A model generated the notes under the pieces. The model made no database searches, was not told the DNA's origin, and saw only the letters and a program-made list of their open reading frames with translations. Shown piece by piece: positions 51,740 to 58,683 of a DNA stretch of 64,000 nt (position 1 is its first letter; the number at the start of each line of letters is the position of its first letter). The translations under genes and the position numbers were made by a program. The stretch is from Kribbella catacumbae DSM 19601 (lineage in GTDB: Bacteria; Actinomycetota; Actinomycetes; Propionibacteriales; Kribbellaceae): NCBI RefSeq assembly GCF_000372465.1, contig NZ_AQUZ01000024.1:1-64000 (forward strand), read 5' to 3'.

Positions 51740-52556
51740 AAAGGTCCGTACCGTCGTCGGTCACGTCGTGCTGATGTTCGGCGTCCTGGTCTCGATCTTC
51801 CCGTTCTACTGGATGCTGGTGATGGCCTCCAACACCACGCCCGACATCTTCACCTATCCGCCGAAGCTGCTGATCGGCTCGCACCTGTTCGAGAACATGG
51901 GCAACGTGCTGGACAACATCGACTTCTTCGGCTCGATGCTGATCACCTTGTTCGCCAGCCTCGGCGTCACCGTGCTGGTGCTCTTCTTCGACTCGCTGGC
52001 CGCGTTCGCGTTCGCGAAGTACGAGTTCCCCGGCCGCAACCTGCTCTTCGGGATCCTGCTGGCGACCTTCATGATCCCGTCCCAGCTGGCGCTGGTACCG
52101 CAGTTCGTGACGCTGGCCGAGTTCGGCTGGATCGGGTCGCTGAAGGCGCTGATCATCCCGGGCGCCGCGAACGCGTTCGGCATCTTCTGGATGCGCCAGT
52201 ACGCCAAGGGCGCGATCCCCGACGAGCTGATCTCGGCCGCCAAGGTCGACGGCGCCGGCTTCTTCCGGCAGTACCTCACCGTCGGCCTGCCGGTACTGCG
52301 TCCCGGGCTGGCCTTCCTGGGCATCTTCACCTTCATCAACGTCTGGAACGACTACCTGTGGCCGTTGATCGTGATGACCGATCCGAACAAACTCACCCTG
52401 CAGGTCGCCCTGCAGCAGCTGAACGGTGTCTACGGCACCGACTACAGCATGGTGATGGCGGGCGCACTGATGAGTGTGATTCCGTTGATCGGCGTCTTCT
52501 TGATCGGCGGCCGCCACTTCATCGCCGACATCGCCGCCGGCGCCATGAAGTTCTGA
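51729..52556 (+). CDS. sugar ABC transporter permease (MalG/UgpE-like)
   Basis: Encodes 275 residues with six membrane segments. The EAA loop is SAAKVDGAGFFRQYLTVGLP, and WNDYLWPLIVM near the C-terminus is diagnostic of CUT1 permeases. It starts inside the previous gene and precedes the oxidoreductase fusion by about 30 bases. Confidence 0.92.
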   Translation: MRTEKVRTVVGHVVLMFGVLVSIFPFYWMLVMASNTTPDIFTYPPKLLIGSHLFENMGNVLDNIDFFGSMLITLFASLGVTVLVLFFDSLAAFAFAKYEFPGRNLLFGILLATFMIPSQLALVPQFVTLAEFGWIGSLKALIIPGAANAFGIFWMRQYAKGAIPDELISAAKVDGAGFFRQYLTVGLPVLRPGLAFLGIFTFINVWNDYLWPLIVMTDPNKLTLQVALQQLNGVYGTDYSMVMAGALMSVIPLIGVFLIGGRHFIADIAAGAMKF

Positions 52557-52587
52557 CCCTGACCGCACCTCGATGAGGGGAACCTCT

Positions 52588-54582
52588 GTGCAGAATCGCA
52601 AGCTTCGCTGGGGCATCCTGGGTACCGGCAACATCGCCTCCAGGTTCGCCAGTCAGCTCCCGTCCTCCACCACCGGCGAGCTGGCCGCGATCGGCAGCCG
52701 CAGCCAGGCCTCGGCCGACGAGTTCGGCGACAAGTACGCCATCCCGAACCGGCATGCGTCGTACGCCGAACTGCTCGCCGACGAGACCGTCGACGCCGTC
52801 TACATCGCCACGCCGCACCCGCTGCACCCGGAGTGGGCGATCAAGGCCGCCGAGGCCGGCAAGCACGTGCTGTGCGAGAAGCCGCTCGCGATCAACCGGG
52901 CCTGGGCCGCGGCGATGATCGAGGCCGCGATCCGCAACGACGTCTTCCTGATGGAGGCGTACATGTACCGCTGCCTGCCGCAGACCAAGCTGGTCGCCCA
53001 GCTGGTCCGCGACGGCGCGATCGGCAAGGTGCACCAGATCCAGGCGTCGTTCGCGTTCCAGGCGTCGTTCAACCCGGGCAGCCGGATCTTCGCCGACGAC
53101 CTGGCCGGCGGCGGCATCCTCGACGTCGGCGGGTACCCGGTCTCGATGGCGCGCCTGATCGCCGGCGCCGCCGCCGGAGCGCCGTACGCCGATCCGGCGG
53201 CGGTGACCGCGGTCGGTCAGGTCGGTGAGACCGGTGCCGACGAGTGGACGGTCGCGACCCTCTTCTTCGATGGCGGGATGACCGCCCAGGTCAGCACCGG
53301 CGTCCGGCTCGGCGACGAGAACCGGGTCCGGGTGCTGGGCAGCGAGGGGTACCTCGTCATCGAGGACCCGTGGTTCGGCGGGGACGGCAAGCCGACCCAC
53401 GTCACGCTGCACAAGGTGGGGGAGGAGTCGCGGGACATCTCCCCGGAGCCGGCCTTCATCTACGCGGCCGAGGCGGACGCGGTCGCGGCGGCGATCGAGC
53501 AGCGGCAGGCGCCGGAGATGTCATGGGCCGACACGCTCGGCAACCTCGAAGTACTGGACTCCTGGCGCAAGGCGATCGGGCAGCAGTACGCGAGTGAGCG
53601 CGACGACGCCCTGATCCCGACGGCGACCGGCCGGCCGCTGGCGCGACGCGAGGACGCGCCGATGACGTACGGCGAGGTGCCCGGCCTCGGCAAGCAGGTG
53701 TCGCGGCTGGTGATGGGCGTCGACAACCAGGAGACGCTCACGCATGCCGCGGCGATGTTCGACGATTTCGTGGAGCGCGGTGGGACGACCTTCGACACGG
53801 CGTACATCTACGGCGGTGGACGTGGTGAGAAGCTGCTCGGCCAGTGGATCAAGTCGCGCGGCAACCGGGACGAGGTCGTTGTCATCGGCAAGGGTGCGCA
53901 CACGCCGCACTGCGATCCCGAGTCGATCACCCGGCAGCTCGAGGAGTCGCTGGAGCGGCTGCAGACGGATCACGTCGACCTCTATCTGATGCACCGCGAC
54001 AACGAGGAGATCCCGGTCGGCGAGTTCGTCGACGTCTTGGACTCGCATTACCAAGCGGGGCGGATCAAGGCGTTCGGCGGGTCCAACTGGTCGACGGCTC
54101 GCTTCGACGAGGCCAACGCCTATGCGGAGACCCATGGGAAGCAGCCGTTCACGTTGCTGAGCAACCACCTCAGCCTGGCGCGCGCGTACGACGTACCGTG
54201 GGCCGGTTGCCGGCATGTCAGCGACGACGAGTCGCAGGCGTGGCTGCGCGAGCGGCAGGTGGCGCTGTTCCCGTGGTCGAGTCAGGCGCGTGGATTCTTC
54301 ACCGGGCGGGCCAAGCCGGAGGACCGGTCGGACGAGGAGCTGGTGCGTTGCTTCTACTCCGATGCCAACTTCGAGCGGCTCAGCCGGGCCCGGGACCTGG
54401 CGGACAAGTATGGTGTGGAGCCGACGGCGATCGCGCTGGCCTGGTTGCTGCACCAGCCGTACCCGGTGTTCCCGCTGATCGGCCCGCGTCAGCTGAGCGA
54501 GACGCGGACCTCGTTGCCGGGGCTGTCGGTGGAGCTGTCGGGCGAGGATGTGGCCTGGCTAACAGCCGCGGAGCTCGGCTGA
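52588..54582 (+). CDS. fusion of a Gfo/Idh/MocA oxidoreductase and an aldo/keto reductase
   Basis: Encodes 664 residues from GTG 52588 (GGGGAA five bases upstream; ATG 52573 would add five). Residues ~6-340 form a Gfo/Idh/MocA dehydrogenase: LRWGILGTGNIASRFA is the Rossmann loop and LCEKPLAI carries the catalytic lysine. Residues ~358-664 form an aldo/keto reductase: FDTAYIYGGGRGEKLLG holds the Asp/Tyr, VVIGKGAH the lysine and DLYLMHRDN the histidine of the catalytic tetrad, with the cofactor-binding FPLIGPR near the end. The frame is continuous with no internal stop. Two NAD(P)-dependent centres in one chain may oxidise and then reduce a sugar imported by this operon. Confidence 0.88.
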   Translation: MQNRKLRWGILGTGNIASRFASQLPSSTTGELAAIGSRSQASADEFGDKYAIPNRHASYAELLADETVDAVYIATPHPLHPEWAIKAAEAGKHVLCEKPLAINRAWAAAMIEAAIRNDVFLMEAYMYRCLPQTKLVAQLVRDGAIGKVHQIQASFAFQASFNPGSRIFADDLAGGGILDVGGYPVSMARLIAGAAAGAPYADPAAVTAVGQVGETGADEWTVATLFFDGGMTAQVSTGVRLGDENRVRVLGSEGYLVIEDPWFGGDGKPTHVTLHKVGEESRDISPEPAFIYAAEADAVAAAIEQRQAPEMSWADTLGNLEVLDSWRKAIGQQYASERDDALIPTATGRPLARREDAPMTYGEVPGLGKQVSRLVMGVDNQETLTHAAAMFDDFVERGGTTFDTAYIYGGGRGEKLLGQWIKSRGNRDEVVVIGKGAHTPHCDPESITRQLEESLERLQTDHVDLYLMHRDNEEIPVGEFVDVLDSHYQAGRIKAFGGSNWSTARFDEANAYAETHGKQPFTLLSNHLSLARAYDVPWAGCRHVSDDESQAWLRERQVALFPWSSQARGFFTGRAKPEDRSDEELVRCFYSDANFERLSRARDLADKYGVEPTAIALAWLLHQPYPVFPLIGPRQLSETRTSLPGLSVELSGEDVAWLTAAELG

Positions 54583-54589
54583 TACCGAA

Positions 54590-54619
54590 TTGGTAGACGC
54601 GTCAGCCGCTGTGTAACAT
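54590..54619 (+). promoter_or_regulatory. promoter of rpmB
   Basis: TTGGTA (54590-54595) and TAACAT (54614-54619), 18 bases apart, start within eight bases of the fusion gene stop and lie 37 bases before rpmB. Confidence 0.6.
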
Positions 54620-54655
54620 GGTCTGTCGGTGTCTCGACCCTAATCACGGAGAATC

Positions 54656-54877
54656 ATGTCTAAAGTTTGCGATGTTTGCGACAAGAAGCCGATGTTCGGC
54701 AAGAGCGTTGCCCGGCTGGGCAAGGGCGCGATGATCCGTCGGGTCAAGGCTCGTACGAACCGTCGCTTCAACCCCAACATTCAGCCGATCCGCGCCGTTA
54801 TCAAGGGCACGCCGGTGAAGCTGAAGGTCTGCACGTCCTGCATCAAGGCAGGCAAGGTTCAGCGCGTCGTCGGCTAG
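54656..54877 (+). CDS. rpmB: 50S ribosomal protein L28
   Basis: Encodes 73 residues. L28 features are VCDVCDKKPMFGKSV, RTNRRFNPNIQPIRAV and KVCTSCIKAGKVQR. The two CxxC pairs (CDVC and CTSC) mark the zinc-binding C+ form; many bacteria carry both C+ and C- paralogues with the C- form used under zinc limitation. Has its own promoter and a terminator. In related genomes it lies next to thiD and recG; here 9 kb of accessory genes precede it. Confidence 0.96.
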   Translation: MSKVCDVCDKKPMFGKSVARLGKGAMIRRVKARTNRRFNPNIQPIRAVIKGTPVKLKVCTSCIKAGKVQRVVG

Positions 54878-54920
54878 AACTTCCGGCCTCCAGTAGGCCG
54901 GCCTCCGTGTAGGGCCCCAG

Positions 54921-54947
54921 AGGCGCCCGGGTTCACCCCGGGCGCCT
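54921..54947 (+). terminator. hairpin terminator after rpmB
   Basis: AGGCGCCCGGG and CCCGGGCGCCT form an 11-bp perfect stem around TTCAC. It also lies at the end of the convergent kinase gene and may serve both. Confidence 0.75.
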
Positions 54948-55428
54948 ACTGCTGTCTGCACAACATGCTGTGCTGGTCGTACTGCTCCAGCTCATCCCCG
55001 GTGGGACGCTGGAAGAGGGTGTCGTACGACGTGAGTTCGGTGTGGGTGATCTGGAAGGTGTCGGGCGGGGCGGCTTGGTTGCGGGCGTCGAGTCGGGCCC
55101 AGAGCACGTCGATTGGTGGGTCGAGCACGATCAGCTCAGTCTGGGCGCCCAGGGCCTGGGCGCTTTTGCGGAACAACTCCCGCTCCTCGGGGCTCCAGCA
55201 GCCGTAGTCGAGGATCACGTTCACGCCTAGCGTCAGGGCGCGAGCGGCTACTGACCAGAGAAGTTTGGACTCGAGTACCCACCGCTTGCCCTCGTGTTCG
55301 CCGGCGCCGAAGAGTGGCGCCATCCACTCGTCCGGGGTCAACCGGAGTGCTGCTCGCTCCACCTCCAACTGTCTGGCCAAGGTGGTCTTTCCTGAGCCGG
55401 GCAAACCGATGAGCAGGGTCATGGTCAT
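54946..55428 (-). CDS. P-loop kinase-like ATP-binding protein
   Basis: Encodes 160 residues. Walker A GLPGSGKTTLAR lies at residues 8-19; LRLTPDEWMAPLFG and VILDYGCWSPEERELFR resemble the lid and Walker B regions of AAA_33/zeta-toxin-like small kinases. The substrate may be a nucleoside, sugar or antibiotic. It lies 15 bases after the hemerythrin fusion on the same strand, so it may share its MarR-regulated transcript. Confidence 0.8.
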   Translation of the reverse strand: MTMTLLIGLPGSGKTTLARQLEVERAALRLTPDEWMAPLFGAGEHEGKRWVLESKLLWSVAARALTLGVNVILDYGCWSPEERELFRKSAQALGAQTELIVLDPPIDVLWARLDARNQAAPPDTFQITHTELTSYDTLFQRPTGDELEQYDQHSMLCRQQ

Positions 55429-55443
55429 GCCAGAACCCTAGGC

Positions 55444-56547
55444 TCAGGGCAGAGGTGAGAGGACGGCCACCGGGATGAGGCGGCCGGACTTTTCCTCGTA
55501 CTTGGTGAAGAACGGGGCGCGGGCGAGTACTACGTCTTGCCACAGCCGGTCGCGGTTGGCGGCGTCGGATACGCGGGGTTCGGCCTCGTGCTGGGTGTTG
55601 CCGATTTGGATTTGTACCCGGGTGGCAGCGCGGAGGTTGCGGAACCACTGGGGGTCGCTCTTGGTTCCGCCGGCGGAACCCGTGACGAGGTAGCCGTCGC
55701 CGGTTTCGAAGTAGGCGACTGGGATGGTGTGCGGCTTGCCGGTCTTGCGGCCGGGCGTGGTGATCAGCAGCACGGGGAGGCCCTTGGCTGTTCCGCCGAT
55801 CCGACCTCCTGAGCGGCGATACAGCCAGACTGCGAGCCGGTTGGCGTTGCGGAGCAGTCTCCGCAGTACCGGACCGCGAACTGCTGTGCCGCGGACGCGG
55901 GCGATGTAGCGGCGGTAGCGGCGGCGGCCGAGCAGTCGCCACATCAGCTTGATCGGGAGCGGCAGCTCGCCGGTGAACCACGCCGCCTCTTCCGGGGTCG
56001 CGACGTCCTCGAGGCTGCCGGTGGCGATCAGCTTCTCTTCGTCCGTGAACTTCTCGAACGTCACTTCGCCGAACCGCCGCCACTCGTCGACTTCGATGTG
56101 GGCGCGGAGCAGCGGGACGACGTTGGCCTCCTCGTCGTCGAGGTGCTCGACCAGCGCCTGGGTGAACTCGTCCAGAGCCGTCGCCAGCTCCTCGCCGTTC
56201 ACGGGTGCCACGCGCCAGGCCGCGAGGGTGGTGCGCACCTTCGACGACCTCTCGGCCACCGCCTCGTGCTGCTTCTCCATCCGGTCGATCAGCTCGGCCT
56301 GCGGCGCGGCGCGTTCGAGCAGCCGGGGCCAGATGTTCTCGTCCTCACCGGTGTGGTGGTTGTGCAACCCGTTCAGGAGGAAGTCGAGATGCGCGGCGAT
56401 CACCTCGGCACGCGCGGTGGCGGCCGGCGGAGTACGCCGTACCAGGCCGGCGATCTGCGGGAAGCCTTGCCGGAAGATCCGGTGGATGACCGCCATCTCC
56501 TCGGTGCGGGGTGCGGTCCTCGGGTTTCCAGCGGTGGTGCTCTTCAT
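55444..56547 (-). CDS. fusion of a hemerythrin domain and a deazaflavin-dependent nitroreductase domain
   Basis: Encodes 367 residues. Residues ~15-190 form a hemerythrin-like helical bundle with iron ligands in VIHRIFRQGF, LNGLHNHHTGEDENIWP, MEKQHEAVAE and EHLDDEEANVVPLL. Residues ~235-367 match F420-dependent Ddn-type proteins (LPVLLITTPGRKTGKPHTIP; SDPQWFRNLRAATRVQIQIG). The pairing puts a di-iron O2/NO sensor or scavenger on an F420H2-dependent reductase. cofC, needed for F420, is in the same window. Divergent from a MarR gene with twin operators in its promoter, so redox or oxidant control is likely. Confidence 0.87.
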   Translation of the reverse strand: MKSTTAGNPRTAPRTEEMAVIHRIFRQGFPQIAGLVRRTPPAATARAEVIAAHLDFLLNGLHNHHTGEDENIWPRLLERAAPQAELIDRMEKQHEAVAERSSKVRTTLAAWRVAPVNGEELATALDEFTQALVEHLDDEEANVVPLLRAHIEVDEWRRFGEVTFEKFTDEEKLIATGSLEDVATPEEAAWFTGELPLPIKLMWRLLGRRRYRRYIARVRGTAVRGPVLRRLLRNANRLAVWLYRRSGGRIGGTAKGLPVLLITTPGRKTGKPHTIPVAYFETGDGYLVTGSAGGTKSDPQWFRNLRAATRVQIQIGNTQHEAEPRVSDAANRDRLWQDVVLARAPFFTKYEEKSGRLIPVAVLSPLP

Positions 56548-56580
56548 GGCGCGCCTCCTGTCGATGGGCGCTCGGTTTTT

Positions 56581-56613
56581 ATCAGGTAACCCTGATAATC
56601 AGGTATACTTGAT
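56581..56613. promoter_or_regulatory. twin MarR operators
   Basis: ATCAGGTAACCCTGAT (56581-56596) and ATCAGGTATACTTGAT (56598-56613) are two near-palindromes of the same sequence one base apart, between the divergent hemerythrin-fusion and MarR genes. TATACT (56604-56609) inside the second is a -10 box whose start point would be the MarR GTG at 56617. Confidence 0.7.
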
Positions 56614-56616
56614 GAA

Positions 56617-57072
56617 GTGGTGAACCCGCAAGAGCTTCCTGAGCAAGCGCAGAACACCGTCTCGATGCTCGGCCAGGCCTACAGCCTGCTCGGGTTCCAG
56701 ATCGTCGACGGGGTGGTCGGTGCGGGCTATCCGCAGAAGCCGTCCCACTCCGCCGTGTTCGCGCAGATCAGCCCGCGCGGGAGTCGCCTCAGCACGCTGG
56801 CTCGCGGGGCGAACATGTCACCGCAGGCGATGGGGGAGCTGGTCGACGAGCTGGAAGAGCTGGGCTACATCGAGAGGCAGCCGGATCCGACCGACCGGCG
56901 CGCGAAGCTGATCATGCTGACCCCTCGCGGTCACGAGTGCATCGCCGCCGGCATCGCGACCATCCAGGGGATCGAGACCAGGATCGACCAGATCCTCGGC
57001 CTCGACGGTCATGCCGAACTCCGCCGGCTGCTGACCGAGTTGCTGGGGAGTGTGCCGACCGACAGGACATAG
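56617..57072 (+). CDS. MarR-family transcriptional regulator
   Basis: Encodes 151 residues from GTG 56617, probably leaderless because a TATACT -10 ends seven bases upstream. The winged helix reads RLSTLARGANMSPQAMGELVDELEELGYIERQPDPTDRRAKLIMLT. Adjacent twin operators indicate autorepression and control of the divergent fusion gene. Its last codons form the left arm of a large inverted repeat. Confidence 0.9.
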   Translation: MVNPQELPEQAQNTVSMLGQAYSLLGFQIVDGVVGAGYPQKPSHSAVFAQISPRGSRLSTLARGANMSPQAMGELVDELEELGYIERQPDPTDRRAKLIMLTPRGHECIAAGIATIQGIETRIDQILGLDGHAELRRLLTELLGSVPTDRT

Positions 57073-57148
57073 TCGCCCGATCGGCCCGTCACCGACCCCA
57101 CTCAGGCGGGGGGAGACCGCCGGGCGAGGACTATGTCCTGTCGGTCGG
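57055..57148. terminator. 20-bp perfect inverted repeat between convergent genes
   Basis: CCGACCGACAGGACATAGTC (57055-57074) recurs exactly inverted at 57129-57148, with 54 bases between. The left arm includes the MarR stop codon. The right arm lies 12 bases before the end of the convergent methyltransferase gene. Probably a bidirectional terminator. Confidence 0.6.
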
Positions 57149-57159
57149 GACGGCGGGGG

Positions 57160-58164
57160 CTATCTGGCGCGGGCGATGACGGTTAGTTCGTTGCGGTTGT
57201 GGTGGAGTTGGCGGGCCGCCAGTACGTCGTACTCCTTGCGGAGGACGTCCATGCCGCGGCGGGCCGTGTCGAGAGGGTTGCGGCCGCCGCCCTTGAGAGT
57301 GACGACTGCGAGGGCGCCGCGTTTGAGGTGCGGGATGGCGTCGAGCATCACGCGGGCGCTCAGGATCTGGTCCATCCGCATGTCGTTCACCACCACGTCG
57401 AAGCGGATGTGGTTGCGCCGGAAGAACTCGCCGGCCGTCGTACCGACATGGTGAACGCCGCGATCGCCGGCCACCCGCTGATCCAGCTCGCCGGGATCCA
57501 CCGACCAGACCTCCTGGCCGTGCTGGCGCAGGATGCGGGTCCAGCCACCAGGGCTGGCGCCGAGATCCAGCGCCTTGCCGCCATCCGGCAGTCGCAGGTC
57601 GAAGGTCTGGATCGCCTCCTCCAGCTTGAACTCTGACCGCGACACCCGCTCGTCCGACCGCGCCAGCCGCATCCGCCCGCCCGGCCAGTCCGACAGGCTG
57701 TGCTCGAGCCGGTTGAGACCGATCACCACGCTCTTCTTCGAGGCGAAGCAGGAGACCACGAGTTCCTGCCCGGCCCGGCTGACCTCGATCCCGCGAGCAC
57801 CCAGCGACTCTTCCAGCAGGTGGTAGTACGACCCGCCGCTGCTGGCTCCGTCCGTCCAGGTCTGTACTGCGAGCGCCTGCGGATGGCGGGGCAGTTCGGC
57901 CAGGATCATCTCCGTCAGCTCATGCCCCGGCGGCACCTCGGCGACGGGGAAGCTCGCGAGCTCGGCGGTCAGATGCCGGATGAAGACGATTCGCCCGTCG
58001 CCGCACGCCGCGGCCAGCTCCTCCATCGACGGATCGTTCTCGACGATCCGCCCGAGGTCCCCGCTGACCCGCTCGACCTTCACCCGCGGCCCGAACTCGT
58101 CCCGGAGCTCACGCACCGCCAGGTCATAACTGTCGGTAGCCACCGAGAAGAGCAAAGCAAGCAC
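57160..58164 (-). CDS. FtsJ/RlmM-like SAM-dependent rRNA methyltransferase
   Basis: Encodes 334 residues from GTG 58164. The C-terminal half is an FtsJ-type methyltransferase: ALDLGASPGGWTRILRQHG is motif I, VNDMRMDQ holds the catalytic aspartate and VVTLKGGGRN a catalytic lysine. The N-terminal ~150 residues resemble the RNA-binding part of RlmM, which methylates the ribose of a 23S rRNA cytidine. The target here is inferred, not shown. Confidence 0.8.
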   Translation of the reverse strand: MLALLFSVATDSYDLAVRELRDEFGPRVKVERVSGDLGRIVENDPSMEELAAACGDGRIVFIRHLTAELASFPVAEVPPGHELTEMILAELPRHPQALAVQTWTDGASSGGSYYHLLEESLGARGIEVSRAGQELVVSCFASKKSVVIGLNRLEHSLSDWPGGRMRLARSDERVSRSEFKLEEAIQTFDLRLPDGGKALDLGASPGGWTRILRQHGQEVWSVDPGELDQRVAGDRGVHHVGTTAGEFFRRNHIRFDVVVNDMRMDQILSARVMLDAIPHLKRGALAVVTLKGGGRNPLDTARRGMDVLRKEYDVLAARQLHHNRNELTVIARAR

Positions 58165-58204
58165 AAGTCATAGTAAGTGCCCGCGCCTCCCCACCGACGC
58201 GTCG

Positions 58205-58591
58205 TCAGCTCGGGTCAGGGGTTCGGAGGATGTGGGTGACGTTCGCCGGACTGCTGATCCAGTGGGCCCGCATTCCTGCCGGGAACGGCTCGAGCTCGTC
58301 CTGAGGATGGATGCCGTGCTCGGCCAGGTGAGCGGTGGCCGCTTCGACATCGTCGGTGAAGAGCTCCAGCCACAGGTCGGATCGGGCCAGGTTGTCCACC
58401 CGGTCGAACCAGATCTTGACCGGACCGAACTGCATCGAGGCGACCTCCGACACGTAGCCGTCGACGGTACCGCCGGACTCCTCGGTGATCTCGAAGCCGA
58501 GCACGTCGCGATAGAAGGCGACAGTGGCGTCGTACTGGGCCTTGGGCAGCTTCATGGCGATGTTCCGGCCGGCGCGGATGGTGGGGTTCAT
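58205..58591 (-). CDS. VOC-family (glyoxalase/bleomycin-resistance-like) protein
   Basis: Encodes 128 residues. The paired beta-alpha-beta-beta-beta units are recognisable (NIAMKLPKAQYDATVAFYRDVLGFEI; LWLELFTDDVEAATAHLAEHG). Metal ligands of true glyoxalase I are not obvious, so it may bind a small toxic compound instead. A 28-bp perfect palindrome lies 17 bases before its start. Confidence 0.8.
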   Translation of the reverse strand: MNPTIRAGRNIAMKLPKAQYDATVAFYRDVLGFEITEESGGTVDGYVSEVASMQFGPVKIWFDRVDNLARSDLWLELFTDDVEAATAHLAEHGIHPQDELEPFPAGMRAHWISSPANVTHILRTPDPS

Positions 58592-58608
58592 AGTTCTCCT
58601 TCGTGGTG

Positions 58609-58636
58609 TTTATAGCAACCAATTGGTTGCTATAAA
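58609..58636. promoter_or_regulatory. 28-bp perfect palindrome, likely operator
   Basis: TTTATAGCAACC (58609-58620), AATT, GGTTGCTATAAA (58625-58636) is fully symmetric. It lies 17 bases from the VOC start and 47 bases from the divergent DAK-family gene. No regulator gene is adjacent, so the binding protein is encoded elsewhere. Confidence 0.75.
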
Positions 58637-58683
58637 CTAGCGCATCATCTCGGATCGGTCCAGAAGCGGTTAGCCTTCCGGGC

